Of a DNA stretch of 64,000 bases, positions 36,222-45,011 are shown piece by piece. Every line of letters begins with the position of its first letter. Within the stretch, counting starts at the first letter, position 1. Location: NCBI GenBank assembly GCA_936920625.1, contig CAKZHC010000038.1:27966-91965 (forward strand), in the 5' to 3' direction. The notes beneath the pieces are model-generated. The model was given only the letters and a program-made list of their open reading frames with translations, had not been told where the DNA came from and did no database searches. The DNA comes from an uncultured Enterobacteriaceae bacterium (GTDB lineage: Bacteria; Pseudomonadota; Gammaproteobacteria; Enterobacterales; Enterobacteriaceae). The position numbers and the translations under genes were made by a program.

Positions 36222-36561
36222 GTCATCACAGGCAATGATTGTTTACGATCTTGCAAATGGTGTCACTGTTACTGTCCAACGGACACTTCTATTAAATATT
36301 AATTCGTCATGGATGAAACAATAATGGTTTGTTATGGTAAAAAACATTTAATATCAGTTGAAGATCATAGACTTGGAAAGTGTATTCGATAAGTCTTAAG
36401 ATCGCAGCCATATGAAACAGATGAAAATTATGATAACAGATATTATATTAGCAATTTCAATTGGTTGCATGTGAAGCATGGGTGTTAAAATTGGCACTAT
36501 CGCTTATTAAGTACCTACTAAAAGAGGACGCAGATTTTCTAATGAAGCGTACAGGTAAACT
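36222..36561. other. Spacer before yhbS
   Basis: 340 AT-rich bases with no frame of note, no terminator with a good T-run and no repeat. yhbV/yhbU/yhbT (ubiV, ubiU, ubiT), which in E. coli lie between yhbW and yhbS, are not here; the exporter operon takes their place. Confidence 0.5.
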
Positions 36562-37077
36562 ATGTTAATTCGCACCGAAATCGGGGTAGATGCCGCTGGT
36601 ATTGATGGCCTGCTACAACGCTGTTTTCCCACCTTAGCAGAAGCAAAACTGGTACATAAGCTCCGCAGGAACGGATTGTTAACATTAGCAATGGTTGCTA
36701 CCGATAGTGAGGGGCAGATATTCGGCTATGCGGCTTTTAGCCCCGTGACACTTAATGGCGAAGAGGTGGGCTGGCTTGGGCTGGCACCAATAGCGGTGGA
36801 TGAACATGTTCGTGGAAAAGGGCTGGGCAGGCGGCTGATCTATGAAGGGCTGGAGACCTTACATGAGTTTGGCTACAACGCGGTGGTAGTCTTAGGTGAT
36901 CCTGCCTGGTATCAGCGTTATGGCTTTGAAGTTGCAAGTCGGTATCACCTCTATTGTTGCTGGCCCGATAGTGAAGCGGCGTTTCAGGTCTGCCCACTCA
37001 ATGAGCAGGCTTTAGCAGGGGTAACAGGGCGTATTGACTATTCCGCACCATTCGACAAACTATCGTATTTTCTGTAG
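36562..37077 (+). CDS. yhbS: YhbS, GNAT-family N-acetyltransferase
   Basis: Predicted acyl-CoA-dependent N-acetyltransferase. 171 residues; acetyl-CoA loop VRGKGLGRRLIYEGL (about 88-102), preceded by GLAPIAVDE and followed by YNAVVVLGDPAWYQRYGFE. Begins MLIRTEIGVDAAGIDGLL, matching E. coli YhbS. Substrate unknown in the family at the level I can read. Confidence 0.93.
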   Translation: MLIRTEIGVDAAGIDGLLQRCFPTLAEAKLVHKLRRNGLLTLAMVATDSEGQIFGYAAFSPVTLNGEEVGWLGLAPIAVDEHVRGKGLGRRLIYEGLETLHEFGYNAVVVLGDPAWYQRYGFEVASRYHLYCCWPDSEAAFQVCPLNEQALAGVTGRIDYSAPFDKLSYFL

Positions 37078-37348
37078 CCGCCGGAATGGGGCTGAATGTT
37101 CAATCAACCCCCAGCTTATTTCTCGCATTGATCGACCCGATACACTAGCCAGGTGATATTGTCAGAATTGCCTCAGAAAAATGATGGGATGGCCGTATTG
37201 AGATACCGCTGGTTAGTACGTTAGTGCCAGAATATAATTATTGACCTCTCTGCTGGTATATAGACTCTGAAGTGACATACACAGTATGGCTGGTCATATC
37301 AATGGATATGCAGTGAAAGAGGGTTCAGAGGGCAAACGGAGATGTCAG

Positions 37349-39943
37349 ATGCCTTTAGTTTTATATGATTCCATGCAGGTAACACGCTGGCTGGGAGCTC
37401 GGAGTATTGCTAAAGCCAAAAACCTTATCGACAAAGTGCAGAATATCCAGCGACTGGAAAATCTGCTGGTCGGTGAAGTGGATGGCGCCAGGAGTGAGCC
37501 CTGGATGGTAATGGTGCATTTTGGTTACCCACGGGGCAAACTGCATGCCAGCGGCGAGTGTACCTGCCCGGTTCGCACTAACTGCCGCCACGTGGCAGCG
37601 GTAATGCTCGCTAACCTGCTTCAGCAAAAAATGCTGCATCGTTCGGAACCTGCCCGCTTTCTGGCAGCCACTCCCACTCCGCAATTGCATCTCGAATCGC
37701 GTTCAGACTTCGTTAGTGGATATGGCCGTTACGGGCATCGTCAGAAGCGGCTCGACTTCGCCACAATCCATTTTAATTACGGTGGTGTCCTGATTGCGCC
37801 AGAGAATACTGAAAAAGTTTACCGGGATGATGATGGTCACCGCTGGATTGTTGAACGTCATTTCGCCCGTGAGCAGGCTTGGCTTGCTGAACTTGAGCAC
37901 AGCGAACTAATAGCTATTCCTCGTGATTATATTTACACGCCAGCCAGTGCACCTCTGCCTGGCTTACTCTATGTTACTGTTCATCCTGAACAGTGGCGCC
38001 AGATAATACGTCAGACTTTGCCAGCTTTACAGCGCTGCGGCTGGCATATCATCATAGACAATGATTTCACCTGGAATCACTATGATATTGATGATGTGCG
38101 AGGAGAAGTACGGCAACATGAAGAGGGTAAAATCGACATCGAGTTTATTGCTATTGCCGGTGAGCGGCGTATCGCATTACTTCCTATGTTACTACCATTA
38201 CTCGCACAGGATAATCGCTGGCGAAGTGGCAGCCTTAATACCATTCCCGATGATGAGCTGATTGAGCTTCGCCATGATTCAGGTGAACGCTTTGCTATTG
38301 GCGCCAGCAAGCTAAAGCAACTAGTGAGAAATTTCGTTGATCTGCTAAGTGAGGAGGTGTTGCTCTCAAATCACCTTCAGCTCACCATGTGGGAAACCGG
38401 TCGCCTGACAGCCTTAAAGCACAATGATTATCTGCTGGCCTACGATAAACCCTCCTTAGAGGCGCTCAGTGTTCAATTATGCTTACCCGATGTTGAACCA
38501 CCCCGCGGGCTTAAGGCAACACTACGTGACTACCAGTTACATGGTGTCTCCTGGCTGCAATATCTGCGAACCCATCAGCTGGCGGGAATACTGGCCGATG
38601 AGATGGGGCTGGGCAAAACTATCCAGGTCCTGGCACATATGTTACTTGAAAAAGAGCAGGGCCGACTGGACAGACCTGTACTCATCATTATGCCCACAAC
38701 ACTGGTTTACAACTGGCTAAGTGAAGCACAGCGTTTTGCGCCGGGCTTACGGATGCTGGCACTTAGTGGCCCCGAACGCAGTAACCATTTTGCTTATCTG
38801 GCGGAATATGATGTGGTAGTCACGACATATGCGTTGCTCTGGCGTGACCAGAATGTACTGGCTGATCAGCGCTGGCACCAGGTTATTCTTGATGAATCGC
38901 AATATGCAAAAAATCCTAGTGCCCGTGTTGGCCGTGCAATACGCCGGTTAAAAACACGATATCGGCTCTGCCTGACAGGAACACCACTGGAAAATCATCT
39001 CGGCGAACTCTGGGCCCAGTTTGATTTTTTGATGCCTGGCTGGCTTGGTAGTGAACAGTCATTTATGCGTGAGTGGCGTATTCCTGTCGAACGGGAGGGC
39101 GATAACACGAGACGGGATTTACTAGCATGCCGCATACATCCCTATGTTCTCAGACGCCGTAAGCAGGAGGTTGTAAAAGAGCTGCCGTCCAAAATAAGCA
39201 TGGTGCGCAATGTGCAGCTGGAAGGTGCTCAGCGGGAGTTATACGAGCGAGTACAATTGACAATGACAAAACAGCTTCGTCAGACAGTTACTGATAACAA
39301 CAGGGGAGCAGGGCGTATTCTGATACTGAATGCGTTATTAAAGTTGCGACAAATTTGCTGCGATCCCCGATTAACCGGGCTAAAGTACAAGGAGTTGTCT
39401 GGAAAATCCGCGAAACTGACATTGCTACTCGATATGTTACAGGAGTTACTTTCGCAGGACCGCCATATTCTGATTTTCTCGCAGTTTGCTGAAATGCTGG
39501 CGCTGATAGCCGGGGAGCTTAAAAAGGCGGATATTGGCTACGTGATGTTAACGGGTAATACCCGTAATCGGCAAACGCCGGTAGAGCACTTTCAAAGTGG
39601 TGCAGTATCGGTTTTTCTCATCAGTCTGAAAGCGGGTGGTGTCGGGCTCAATCTCACGGCGGCTGACACCGTTATTCACTATGATCCATGGTGGAATCCT
39701 GCCGCTGAGAATCAGGCGACCGACAGAGCATGGCGCATCGGCCAGAAGAAAACGGTATTTGTTTACAAGCTGATAATGTCGGGCAGTATTGAAGAGAAAA
39801 TAGTCAATCTGCAACAACAAAAAATGTCGCTGGCGGAGGATGTTTTGACAAAAAATCGCGATGGTGGGGCATTATATAGTGATGAAGAGCTGGCAGAATT
39901 GCTGACTGCCTGCCACGCAATTTATAATGGCAGTTATCGATAA
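37349..39943 (+). CDS. SWIM/SNF2-type DEAD-like helicase
   Basis: Predicted DNA-dependent ATPase. Start ATG 37349 has GGAG seven bases upstream; an in-frame ATG at 37286 has none. 864 residues: SWIM zinc finger Cys71-x-Cys73-x5-Cys79-x-His81, a middle domain without clear signature, then the SNF2 core with Walker A DEMGLGKT 417-424, DESQ box, LTGTPLENH, and the helicase C half with LKAGGVGLNLTAADTVIHYDP split across motifs V-VI, ending AWRIGQKK. Resembles stand-alone bacterial Snf2 proteins such as YwqA. Not part of the E. coli K-12 gene order; it lies exactly between the two conserved blocks. Confidence 0.9.
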   Translation: MPLVLYDSMQVTRWLGARSIAKAKNLIDKVQNIQRLENLLVGEVDGARSEPWMVMVHFGYPRGKLHASGECTCPVRTNCRHVAAVMLANLLQQKMLHRSEPARFLAATPTPQLHLESRSDFVSGYGRYGHRQKRLDFATIHFNYGGVLIAPENTEKVYRDDDGHRWIVERHFAREQAWLAELEHSELIAIPRDYIYTPASAPLPGLLYVTVHPEQWRQIIRQTLPALQRCGWHIIIDNDFTWNHYDIDDVRGEVRQHEEGKIDIEFIAIAGERRIALLPMLLPLLAQDNRWRSGSLNTIPDDELIELRHDSGERFAIGASKLKQLVRNFVDLLSEEVLLSNHLQLTMWETGRLTALKHNDYLLAYDKPSLEALSVQLCLPDVEPPRGLKATLRDYQLHGVSWLQYLRTHQLAGILADEMGLGKTIQVLAHMLLEKEQGRLDRPVLIIMPTTLVYNWLSEAQRFAPGLRMLALSGPERSNHFAYLAEYDVVVTTYALLWRDQNVLADQRWHQVILDESQYAKNPSARVGRAIRRLKTRYRLCLTGTPLENHLGELWAQFDFLMPGWLGSEQSFMREWRIPVEREGDNTRRDLLACRIHPYVLRRRKQEVVKELPSKISMVRNVQLEGAQRELYERVQLTMTKQLRQTVTDNNRGAGRILILNALLKLRQICCDPRLTGLKYKELSGKSAKLTLLLDMLQELLSQDRHILIFSQFAEMLALIAGELKKADIGYVMLTGNTRNRQTPVEHFQSGAVSVFLISLKAGGVGLNLTAADTVIHYDPWWNPAAENQATDRAWRIGQKKTVFVYKLIMSGSIEEKIVNLQQQKMSLAEDVLTKNRDGGALYSDEELAELLTACHAIYNGSYR

Positions 39944-40026
39944 TTACGTAACGTTAATATAAGAAGGCAGACATAGCAGCGCCGCACCTTGCTTCATAAT
40001 AATTTTTATCCGGGAATCAGCACAAA

Positions 40027-40053
40027 CGGCGCTATACCTTACGGTTAGCGCCG
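40027..40053. terminator. Inverted repeat between helicase gene and ridA
   Basis: 8-base stem CGGCGCTA / TAGCGCCG with an 11-base loop between two convergent genes; no T-run on either side, so weak as an intrinsic terminator. Confidence 0.4.
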
Positions 40054-40076
40054 CCAGGTTCCCCCCCGGATTGAAA

Positions 40077-40469
40077 TCAGACTGGGTGGCGCAGGGCGAT
40101 AGCTTCGATCTCAATTTTCACATCTTTTGGCAGGCGGGCCACTTCCACACAGGAACGGGCAGGAAAAGGGGACTTATGTTCAGTAAAAAACGCCTCATAA
40201 GTCTGATTAACTGTGATGAAGTCGTTTAAATCTTTAACAAAAACAGTCGTTTTGACAATATCACTCACGCTAAGTCCCGCCGCTTCGATGATGGCCTTCA
40301 CATTCATCAGAGACTGCTTAGTTTGAGCCGCAATATCGCCCGCAACGCTGCCGTTTGAAGGGTCCACTGGAATCTGGCCAGAGGTGATGACTATATTGCC
40401 CAGGTCCACAGCCTGAACATAAGGACCGATTGCGGCTGGTGCTTTATCGGTGTTAATTTCGCGTGACAT
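40077..40469 (-). CDS. ridA: RidA, enamine/imine deaminase
   Basis: Hydrolyses reactive 2-aminoacrylate and related enamines made by PLP enzymes. ATG 40469 has GGAGAG upstream and gives MSREINTDKAPAAIGPY; 130 residues. Family block SGQIPVDP and PARSCVEVARLPKDVKIEIE (20 residues), with the substrate-binding Arg in ARSCVEV. Next to pyrI as in E. coli. A longer in-frame opening at 40511 is not supported. Confidence 0.96.
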   Translation of the reverse strand: MSREINTDKAPAAIGPYVQAVDLGNIVITSGQIPVDPSNGSVAGDIAAQTKQSLMNVKAIIEAAGLSVSDIVKTTVFVKDLNDFITVNQTYEAFFTEHKSPFPARSCVEVARLPKDVKIEIEAIALRHPV

Positions 40470-40558
40470 AACGCTCTCCATAATTAGACACAATATGCAG
40501 CGATGTAACACTGCTGTAAGCGATTATTCATAATTCAGGACTTCACCTAAAATCAGCC

Positions 40559-41023
40559 TTAGCTGCTACTTAATACTACGTGATGTGCGAACTCTTTCTC
40601 ACAATATCTGCACTGCAAATGAATCTCATCAGGGCGGTGTTTAACTGTAAAATGGGAGTCTATTCGCTCAGCGCGGGTGATACAGTTACTGTTTGGACAA
40701 ATGAGCACCCGTTCAATCACTTCGGGCAACATCGGGGTAATCTTTGCGACAACTTTATAATCATTAATACGATTCACCGTGGCATTAGGAGCATACACTG
40801 CCAGCTGATTAATCTGATCATTGTTTAAAAACGTGTTCTCTATTTTAATCAGATCCTTTCGCTGTAGCTCACCGGAAGGCAGATTTAAGCCGATAGTAAT
40901 ACGCTGATCTGTCTCAGTCAGCCTGAACAGCCATAACAACTTAAACCCGACTTGCGCGGGAATGTGATCAATTACCGTCCCACTCCTGATCGCTTCAACC
41001 TGCAATTTACTGACTGGTTTCAT
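40559..41023 (-). CDS. pyrI: PyrI, aspartate carbamoyltransferase regulatory chain
   Basis: Binds CTP and ATP for allosteric control of ATCase. 154 residues; the four zinc-binding cysteines are at 109, 114, 138 and 141 exactly as in E. coli, holding the contact to PyrB. ATG 41023 overlaps the pyrB stop (ATGA) and has AGGAG upstream. Confidence 0.97.
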   Translation of the reverse strand: MKPVSKLQVEAIRSGTVIDHIPAQVGFKLLWLFRLTETDQRITIGLNLPSGELQRKDLIKIENTFLNNDQINQLAVYAPNATVNRINDYKVVAKITPMLPEVIERVLICPNSNCITRAERIDSHFTVKHRPDEIHLQCRYCEKEFAHHVVLSSS

Positions 41024-41970
41024 ATTTGACTCCTGGGGGAGGGTTGATTGCGACCTAGCACAAGGGCAAGCAGAGCCTGGCGGGCGTAGATACCGTTACC
41101 CGCCTGCTGAAAGTACCAGGCATAAGGGGTACTGTCGACCTCTGTCGCAATCTCGTCAACACGTGGTAGCGGATGCAACACCTTCATCGTTACCCGTGCA
41201 TTAGCCAGATCGGTTGTGTTCAAAATAAACTGTGCTTTCAGATTGGCATATTCCGAAGGGTCAAGACGCTCTTTCTGCACGCGGGTCATATAAAGGATGT
41301 CTGTGCTACTTACAACCTCTTCAATACTATTATGGCGACTCCATGATAATCCCTTATCATTAAGCATTGTAATTATATGGTCTGGCATCGTCAGCGCATC
41401 CGGGGCGATAAAGCAGAAACGATTACCTTCAAATTTTGCCAGCGCCTGGGTCAAAGAGTGGACAGTACGCCCATATTTGAGATCGCCCACCATGGTTATA
41501 TTGAGATTATTCAGTCTTCCCTGTGTTTCCCGTATCGTGAAGAGATCGAGCAGCGTTTGGGTAGGGTGCTGATTTGCACCATCGCCAGCGTTTATTATTG
41601 GAACGCCAGCAGAAAACTGAGTAGCCAGGCGGGCAGCTCCCTCCTGCGGATGACGCATGACAATAGCATCAACATAAGTACTGATAACCGAGATAGTGTC
41701 TGCCAGGCTTTCACCTTTTTGACCCAGAGATGTGCTGCTGCCATCGGAAAAGCCCACCACCTGGGCACCCAGGCGGGCTATGGCCGTTTCAAACGACAGG
41801 CGGGTACGAGTAGAGGCTTCAAAAAAACAGCTGGCAATAACCTGGTGTCTGAGTAATTCGGGTTGCGGATTGTTTTTTAGTCTGGTGGCGTTATCAAGCA
41901 CCAGTTCGAGCTCTTCCCGGTTCAGGTCATTGATAGAAATAATATGTTTTTTATACAGCGAGTTATCCAT
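41020..41970 (-). CDS. pyrB: PyrB, aspartate carbamoyltransferase catalytic chain
   Basis: Condenses carbamoyl phosphate and aspartate in pyrimidine synthesis. ATG 41970 has AAGGA upstream; 316 residues, a few longer than E. coli at the C-terminus (QPSPRSQI). Carbamoyl-phosphate motif STRTR at 53-57, then HPTQTLLDL, LYMTRVQKERLDPSEY and MKVLHPLPRVDEIA. An in-frame opening at 41997 has no family support. Controlled by the attenuator at 42012-42038. Confidence 0.97.
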   Translation of the reverse strand: MDNSLYKKHIISINDLNREELELVLDNATRLKNNPQPELLRHQVIASCFFEASTRTRLSFETAIARLGAQVVGFSDGSSTSLGQKGESLADTISVISTYVDAIVMRHPQEGAARLATQFSAGVPIINAGDGANQHPTQTLLDLFTIRETQGRLNNLNITMVGDLKYGRTVHSLTQALAKFEGNRFCFIAPDALTMPDHIITMLNDKGLSWSRHNSIEEVVSSTDILYMTRVQKERLDPSEYANLKAQFILNTTDLANARVTMKVLHPLPRVDEIATEVDSTPYAWYFQQAGNGIYARQALLALVLGRNQPSPRSQI

Positions 41971-42011
41971 ATTTCCTTCTGATATATGTCTGAACACCGA
42001 AACAGTGGACC

Positions 42012-42038
42012 AAAAAAAGCCCCTTTAACTCAGGAGCT
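42012..42038 (-). terminator. pyrBI attenuator terminator
   Basis: On the minus strand AGCTCCT / AGGGGCT (one G-T pair), 7-base loop, then T7, 42 bases before the pyrB start. Same location and form as the E. coli pyrBI attenuator, which UTP-dependent transcription-translation coupling bypasses. Confidence 0.88.
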
Positions 42039-42076
42039 TATCTGCAAATCTTATGTAAGAGAACCGAAAAGAACAT
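42038..42076 (-). CDS. pyrL: Candidate pyrL leader peptide
   Basis: 12-codon frame MFFSVLLHKICR on the minus strand, with AAAGG upstream. Its codons form a pyrimidine-rich stretch (TTCTTTTCGGTTCTCTTA) where polymerase would pause at low UTP, and its stop overlaps the foot of the attenuator stem, so a ribosome ending here would block the hairpin. Sequence is not like E. coli PyrL (about 44 residues), so this rests on architecture. An alternative 25-codon frame (42051-42128) is less well placed. Confidence 0.5.
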   Translation of the reverse strand: MFFSVLLHKICR

Positions 42077-42166
42077 CCGGCTGACCTTTGTAGATCACTA
42101 TTAGGACATTATTAGTAATAGTTATCATGTATTATGGCACTTTTCCACGCCAGCCAACTGCCGGGC

Positions 42167-42194
42167 ATTATACCTGAATGTAATCGTGCATCAA
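42167..42194 (-). promoter_or_regulatory. pyrBI promoter
   Basis: Minus-strand TTGATG (42189-42194), 16-base spacer, TATAAT (42167-42172), followed by GCCCGG, like the E. coli pyrBI promoter (TATAATGCCGG). Confidence 0.75.
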
Positions 42195-42219
42195 AAATAA
42201 TTCCCGTGCCGGGCAGACA

Positions 42220-43233
42220 TCAATTTGGGTTTTCACAAAGGGTAGCAACCATCATGGCTTTAATGGTATGCATACGATTTTCTGCCTGAGAAAAGACGAC
42301 GCTATGTTCTGATTCAAAAATTTCATCGGTAACCTCCATCCCTCCTTCAAGACCATATTTCTCCGCAATATACTGGCCAGTAACAGTCTGATTATCATGA
42401 AATGCAGGTAAGCAATGTAGAAATTTCACCTGTGGATTACCAGTTAACGCGATCATTTCACGGTTTACCTGGTAGGGATGCAGTAGTGCGATACGTTGTT
42501 GCCAGACGTCTTCATGTTCGCCCATCGAAACCCAGACATCGGCATAGATAAAATCGGCACCTTTAACCCCTGCTGCAATATCATCAGTCAGCGTGATACG
42601 CCCGCCAGTTGCTTCAGCTGCCTGTCTGCATGATTCAACCAGTGTGGATTCTGGCCAGCATGGTTCTGGGGCCACGATGCGCAAATCCAGACCTGCCACG
42701 GCAGCAGCCTCCAGCATACTGTTACCCATGTTAAAGCGGGCATCACCCACATAAGCAAGTATCATTTCATTGAGATTTTTCTTGGGCCGCTGCTCCTGCA
42801 TCGTCATCAAATCAGCAAGAATTTGTGTTGGATGGAACTCATTGGTCAGGCCATTCCAGACTGGCACACCGGCATAGGCTGCTAATGTTTCTGCTAAATG
42901 CTGGCCGTAGCCGCGATACTGGATACCATCATAAATCCGCCCTAATACACGGGCAGTATCTTTCATCGACTCTTTGTGGCCAATCTGGCTGCCGCCAGGG
43001 CCAAGAAAGGTAACAGAGGCGCCCTGGTCAAAGGCGGCCACTTCAAAAGCACATCGGGTACGAGTTGACTCTTTTTCAAAGATAAGCACAATGTTTTTAC
43101 CCGTCAGATATTTCACCTCCTGCCCCTTCTTTTTCGCAGTTTTCAGCCTGCTGGCCAGCGCCAGTAAATAGGCTATCTCCGCAGGGGTAAAATCAACAAG
43201 TCTCAGAAAATGACGTTGAAATAGCTGACTCAT
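42220..43233 (-). CDS. argI: Ornithine carbamoyltransferase
   Basis: Makes citrulline from ornithine and carbamoyl phosphate in arginine synthesis. 337 residues; STRTR at 56-60, HPTQILADL, and ornithine-binding HCLPAFHD. Beside rraB and the pyrBI genes as E. coli argI is. Repressible by ArgR judging from the ARG box upstream. Confidence 0.96.
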   Translation of the reverse strand: MSQLFQRHFLRLVDFTPAEIAYLLALASRLKTAKKKGQEVKYLTGKNIVLIFEKESTRTRCAFEVAAFDQGASVTFLGPGGSQIGHKESMKDTARVLGRIYDGIQYRGYGQHLAETLAAYAGVPVWNGLTNEFHPTQILADLMTMQEQRPKKNLNEMILAYVGDARFNMGNSMLEAAAVAGLDLRIVAPEPCWPESTLVESCRQAAEATGGRITLTDDIAAGVKGADFIYADVWVSMGEHEDVWQQRIALLHPYQVNREMIALTGNPQVKFLHCLPAFHDNQTVTGQYIAEKYGLEGGMEVTDEIFESEHSVVFSQAENRMHTIKAMMVATLCENPN

Positions 43234-43249
43234 GTAACGCTCCAGGATA

Positions 43250-43263
43250 TGAATTAAAATTCA
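43250..43263. promoter_or_regulatory. ARG box (ArgR operator) upstream of argI
   Basis: TGAATTAAAATTCA, a perfect palindromic match to the ArgR consensus core, 17 bases before the argI start codon and in the divergent argI-rraB spacer. A second, weak half-site may follow near 43267-43280 (AATAACATAGTTATG). Confidence 0.85.
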
Positions 43264-43390
43264 ATTTAATAACATAGTTATGCCATTTCAACCCCTGTCA
43301 CCGAAAGTTTTACGTTTAAAGCTAGAGGTATCTCTGGCGCTGTGTGAAAATAGCTTTGTTATCCATAACCTGTGCCTTAGGAGTTGTACC

Positions 43391-43810
43391 ATGGATTATA
43401 AAGAATTGCTGGAAGAACAACGCATAGAAACAAGAGCAATTATCAGAGAATTACTGGAAGATGGCAGTGACCCGGAAGCCTTGTACACCATCGAACATCA
43501 CTTTTCCTGTGTAAGTTTTAGTGCATTAGAAGAGGCGGCTGTTGAGGCCTTTAAACTGGGTTATGAAGTGACGGATCCTGAAGAGCTGGAACTGGAGGAT
43601 AAATCGATAGTGATGTGCTGCGACATCATCAGTGAAGCAACGCTGAATGCTGAGCTGATTGACGCCCAGGTAGAGCAGTTGGTAAAGCTGGCGCGCAAAC
43701 ACAATGTGGATTACGATGGCTGGGGCACCTACTTTGAAGATCCTGATGCAGAAGACGACCAGCAACATAATGAACTCTCTGATAAAGATGATCATGGCGT
43801 TCGCCATTAA
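43391..43810 (+). CDS. rraB: RraB, RNase E inhibitor
   Basis: Small acidic protein that binds RNase E and modulates degradosome activity. ATG 43391 has AGGAG upstream; 139 residues. EELLEDGSDPEALYTIEHH is the family core (residues about 19-38), and the acidic tail ends DDHGVRH. A longer opening at 43280 overlaps the promoter region. Confidence 0.95.
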   Translation: MDYKELLEEQRIETRAIIRELLEDGSDPEALYTIEHHFSCVSFSALEEAAVEAFKLGYEVTDPEELELEDKSIVMCCDIISEATLNAELIDAQVEQLVKLARKHNVDYDGWGTYFEDPDAEDDQQHNELSDKDDHGVRH

Positions 43811-43892
43811 CATACATTAAGCCCGGTGCTGTTTTTATCTATCCGGGCTGGTTTTTATTACAGACTGCCGATCAACTAATAGTTCTTTATCC

Positions 43893-44666
43893 ATGAGTCA
43901 TCCCGCAACGCTGCTTACCCCTGTTTATGCTTTTTTACGTACCCGAACACCTCAGAGTTGGATCGATGAAGCGCGCAAGCCAGAAAATCTGCCGTTATTA
44001 TTGTCAGATCACCTGGCGTGTGAACTCAAAGCGGCGCAAACGGCAAGCTGGCTTATTCGTAAGTATGCAGCGGATAAGCCGAGTGGGGATGCTATTCTTG
44101 CCTGGCTCAGGCCCTATGAAGCACTGGTTTATCATCAGGATAACGGCTGTGATTTTCTCAGCGCCCACCGTAATTTAAAAAGGCACATCAGCGTGCGTAA
44201 CACACTACCATGGGCCGACGCGCTGGTAGAAAAAATGGTGATACTTATCAAAGAGGAGCTTCATCATTTTTATCAGGTGTGGGAAATAATGTGCGCTCGT
44301 GGCATTGCCTGGCAGAAGATCACGGCCAGCAGGTATGCTAAAGGGCTGATGCGCGATGTGACGACGTATGAGCCAGATACGCTGGTGGATAAGCTGATCT
44401 GCGGCGCTTACATTGAGGCGCGTTCCTGCGAGCGTTTTGCCAGCCTTGCCCCCTGGCTGGATAAGGAACTTGGCAATTTTTATTTATCACTGCTACGATC
44501 TGAAGCCCGTCACTACAGAGATTATCTGGCACTGGCACAACAAATTTCACCAGTGGATATCACATCAAGAGTCACGCAGATTGGTATAACTGAAGCGCGG
44601 CTGATTACTGAGCCGGACACCATGCTACGTTTTCACAGCGGTGTGCCGATTCATATGGCTGACTGA
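43893..44666 (+). CDS. miaE: MiaE, tRNA-(ms2io6A37) hydroxylase
   Basis: Non-heme diiron monooxygenase that hydroxylates ms2i6A37 in tRNAs. Found in Salmonella, absent from E. coli K-12. 257 residues. Diiron ligands are visible in DHLACELKAA (about 39-48), KEELHHF (120-126), YIEARSCERF (about 173-182) and RSEARHY (202-208). Follows rraB as in Salmonella. Ribosome site weak. Confidence 0.94.
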   Translation: MSHPATLLTPVYAFLRTRTPQSWIDEARKPENLPLLLSDHLACELKAAQTASWLIRKYAADKPSGDAILAWLRPYEALVYHQDNGCDFLSAHRNLKRHISVRNTLPWADALVEKMVILIKEELHHFYQVWEIMCARGIAWQKITASRYAKGLMRDVTTYEPDTLVDKLICGAYIEARSCERFASLAPWLDKELGNFYLSLLRSEARHYRDYLALAQQISPVDITSRVTQIGITEARLITEPDTMLRFHSGVPIHMAD

Positions 44667-45011
44667 GATCGGTTCACAGTGGATTACGCGATCATTTAAT
44701 TAAATATTATGTCAATATTATATGTGACTCTATTTGATATTCTCCCAATGATTCTGTCCTGGTGGAACGGGCATGGGAATTATTAAAAATAATAATGTAT
44801 ATAGCTAATATTCTTGTTCATGATTATTTGTAAATATTAAAGAGATAACATTATAAGTGTATTAGTGTAACTTAACGCAGTAATAAATTTTAGCAAAATG
44901 AAACATTACGTATTGTTTTTTAATGATACTCATGATTAAATAATACAATCAATTTCTTTCGAAGATTTTTTGAGTGAAAATCCTCTATTTTTATTTTAAG
45001 GATAAAATGTA
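44667..45011. other. AT-rich spacer miaE-yjgN
   Basis: 345 bases of AT-rich sequence. No gene, clear terminator or repeat seen; presumably the yjgN promoter. Confidence 0.45.

Noticed and set aside
42051..42128. 25-codon alternative leader frame for pyrBI
   Set aside because: Ends before the attenuator stem and lacks a clear ribosome site; the 12-codon frame fits the mechanism better.
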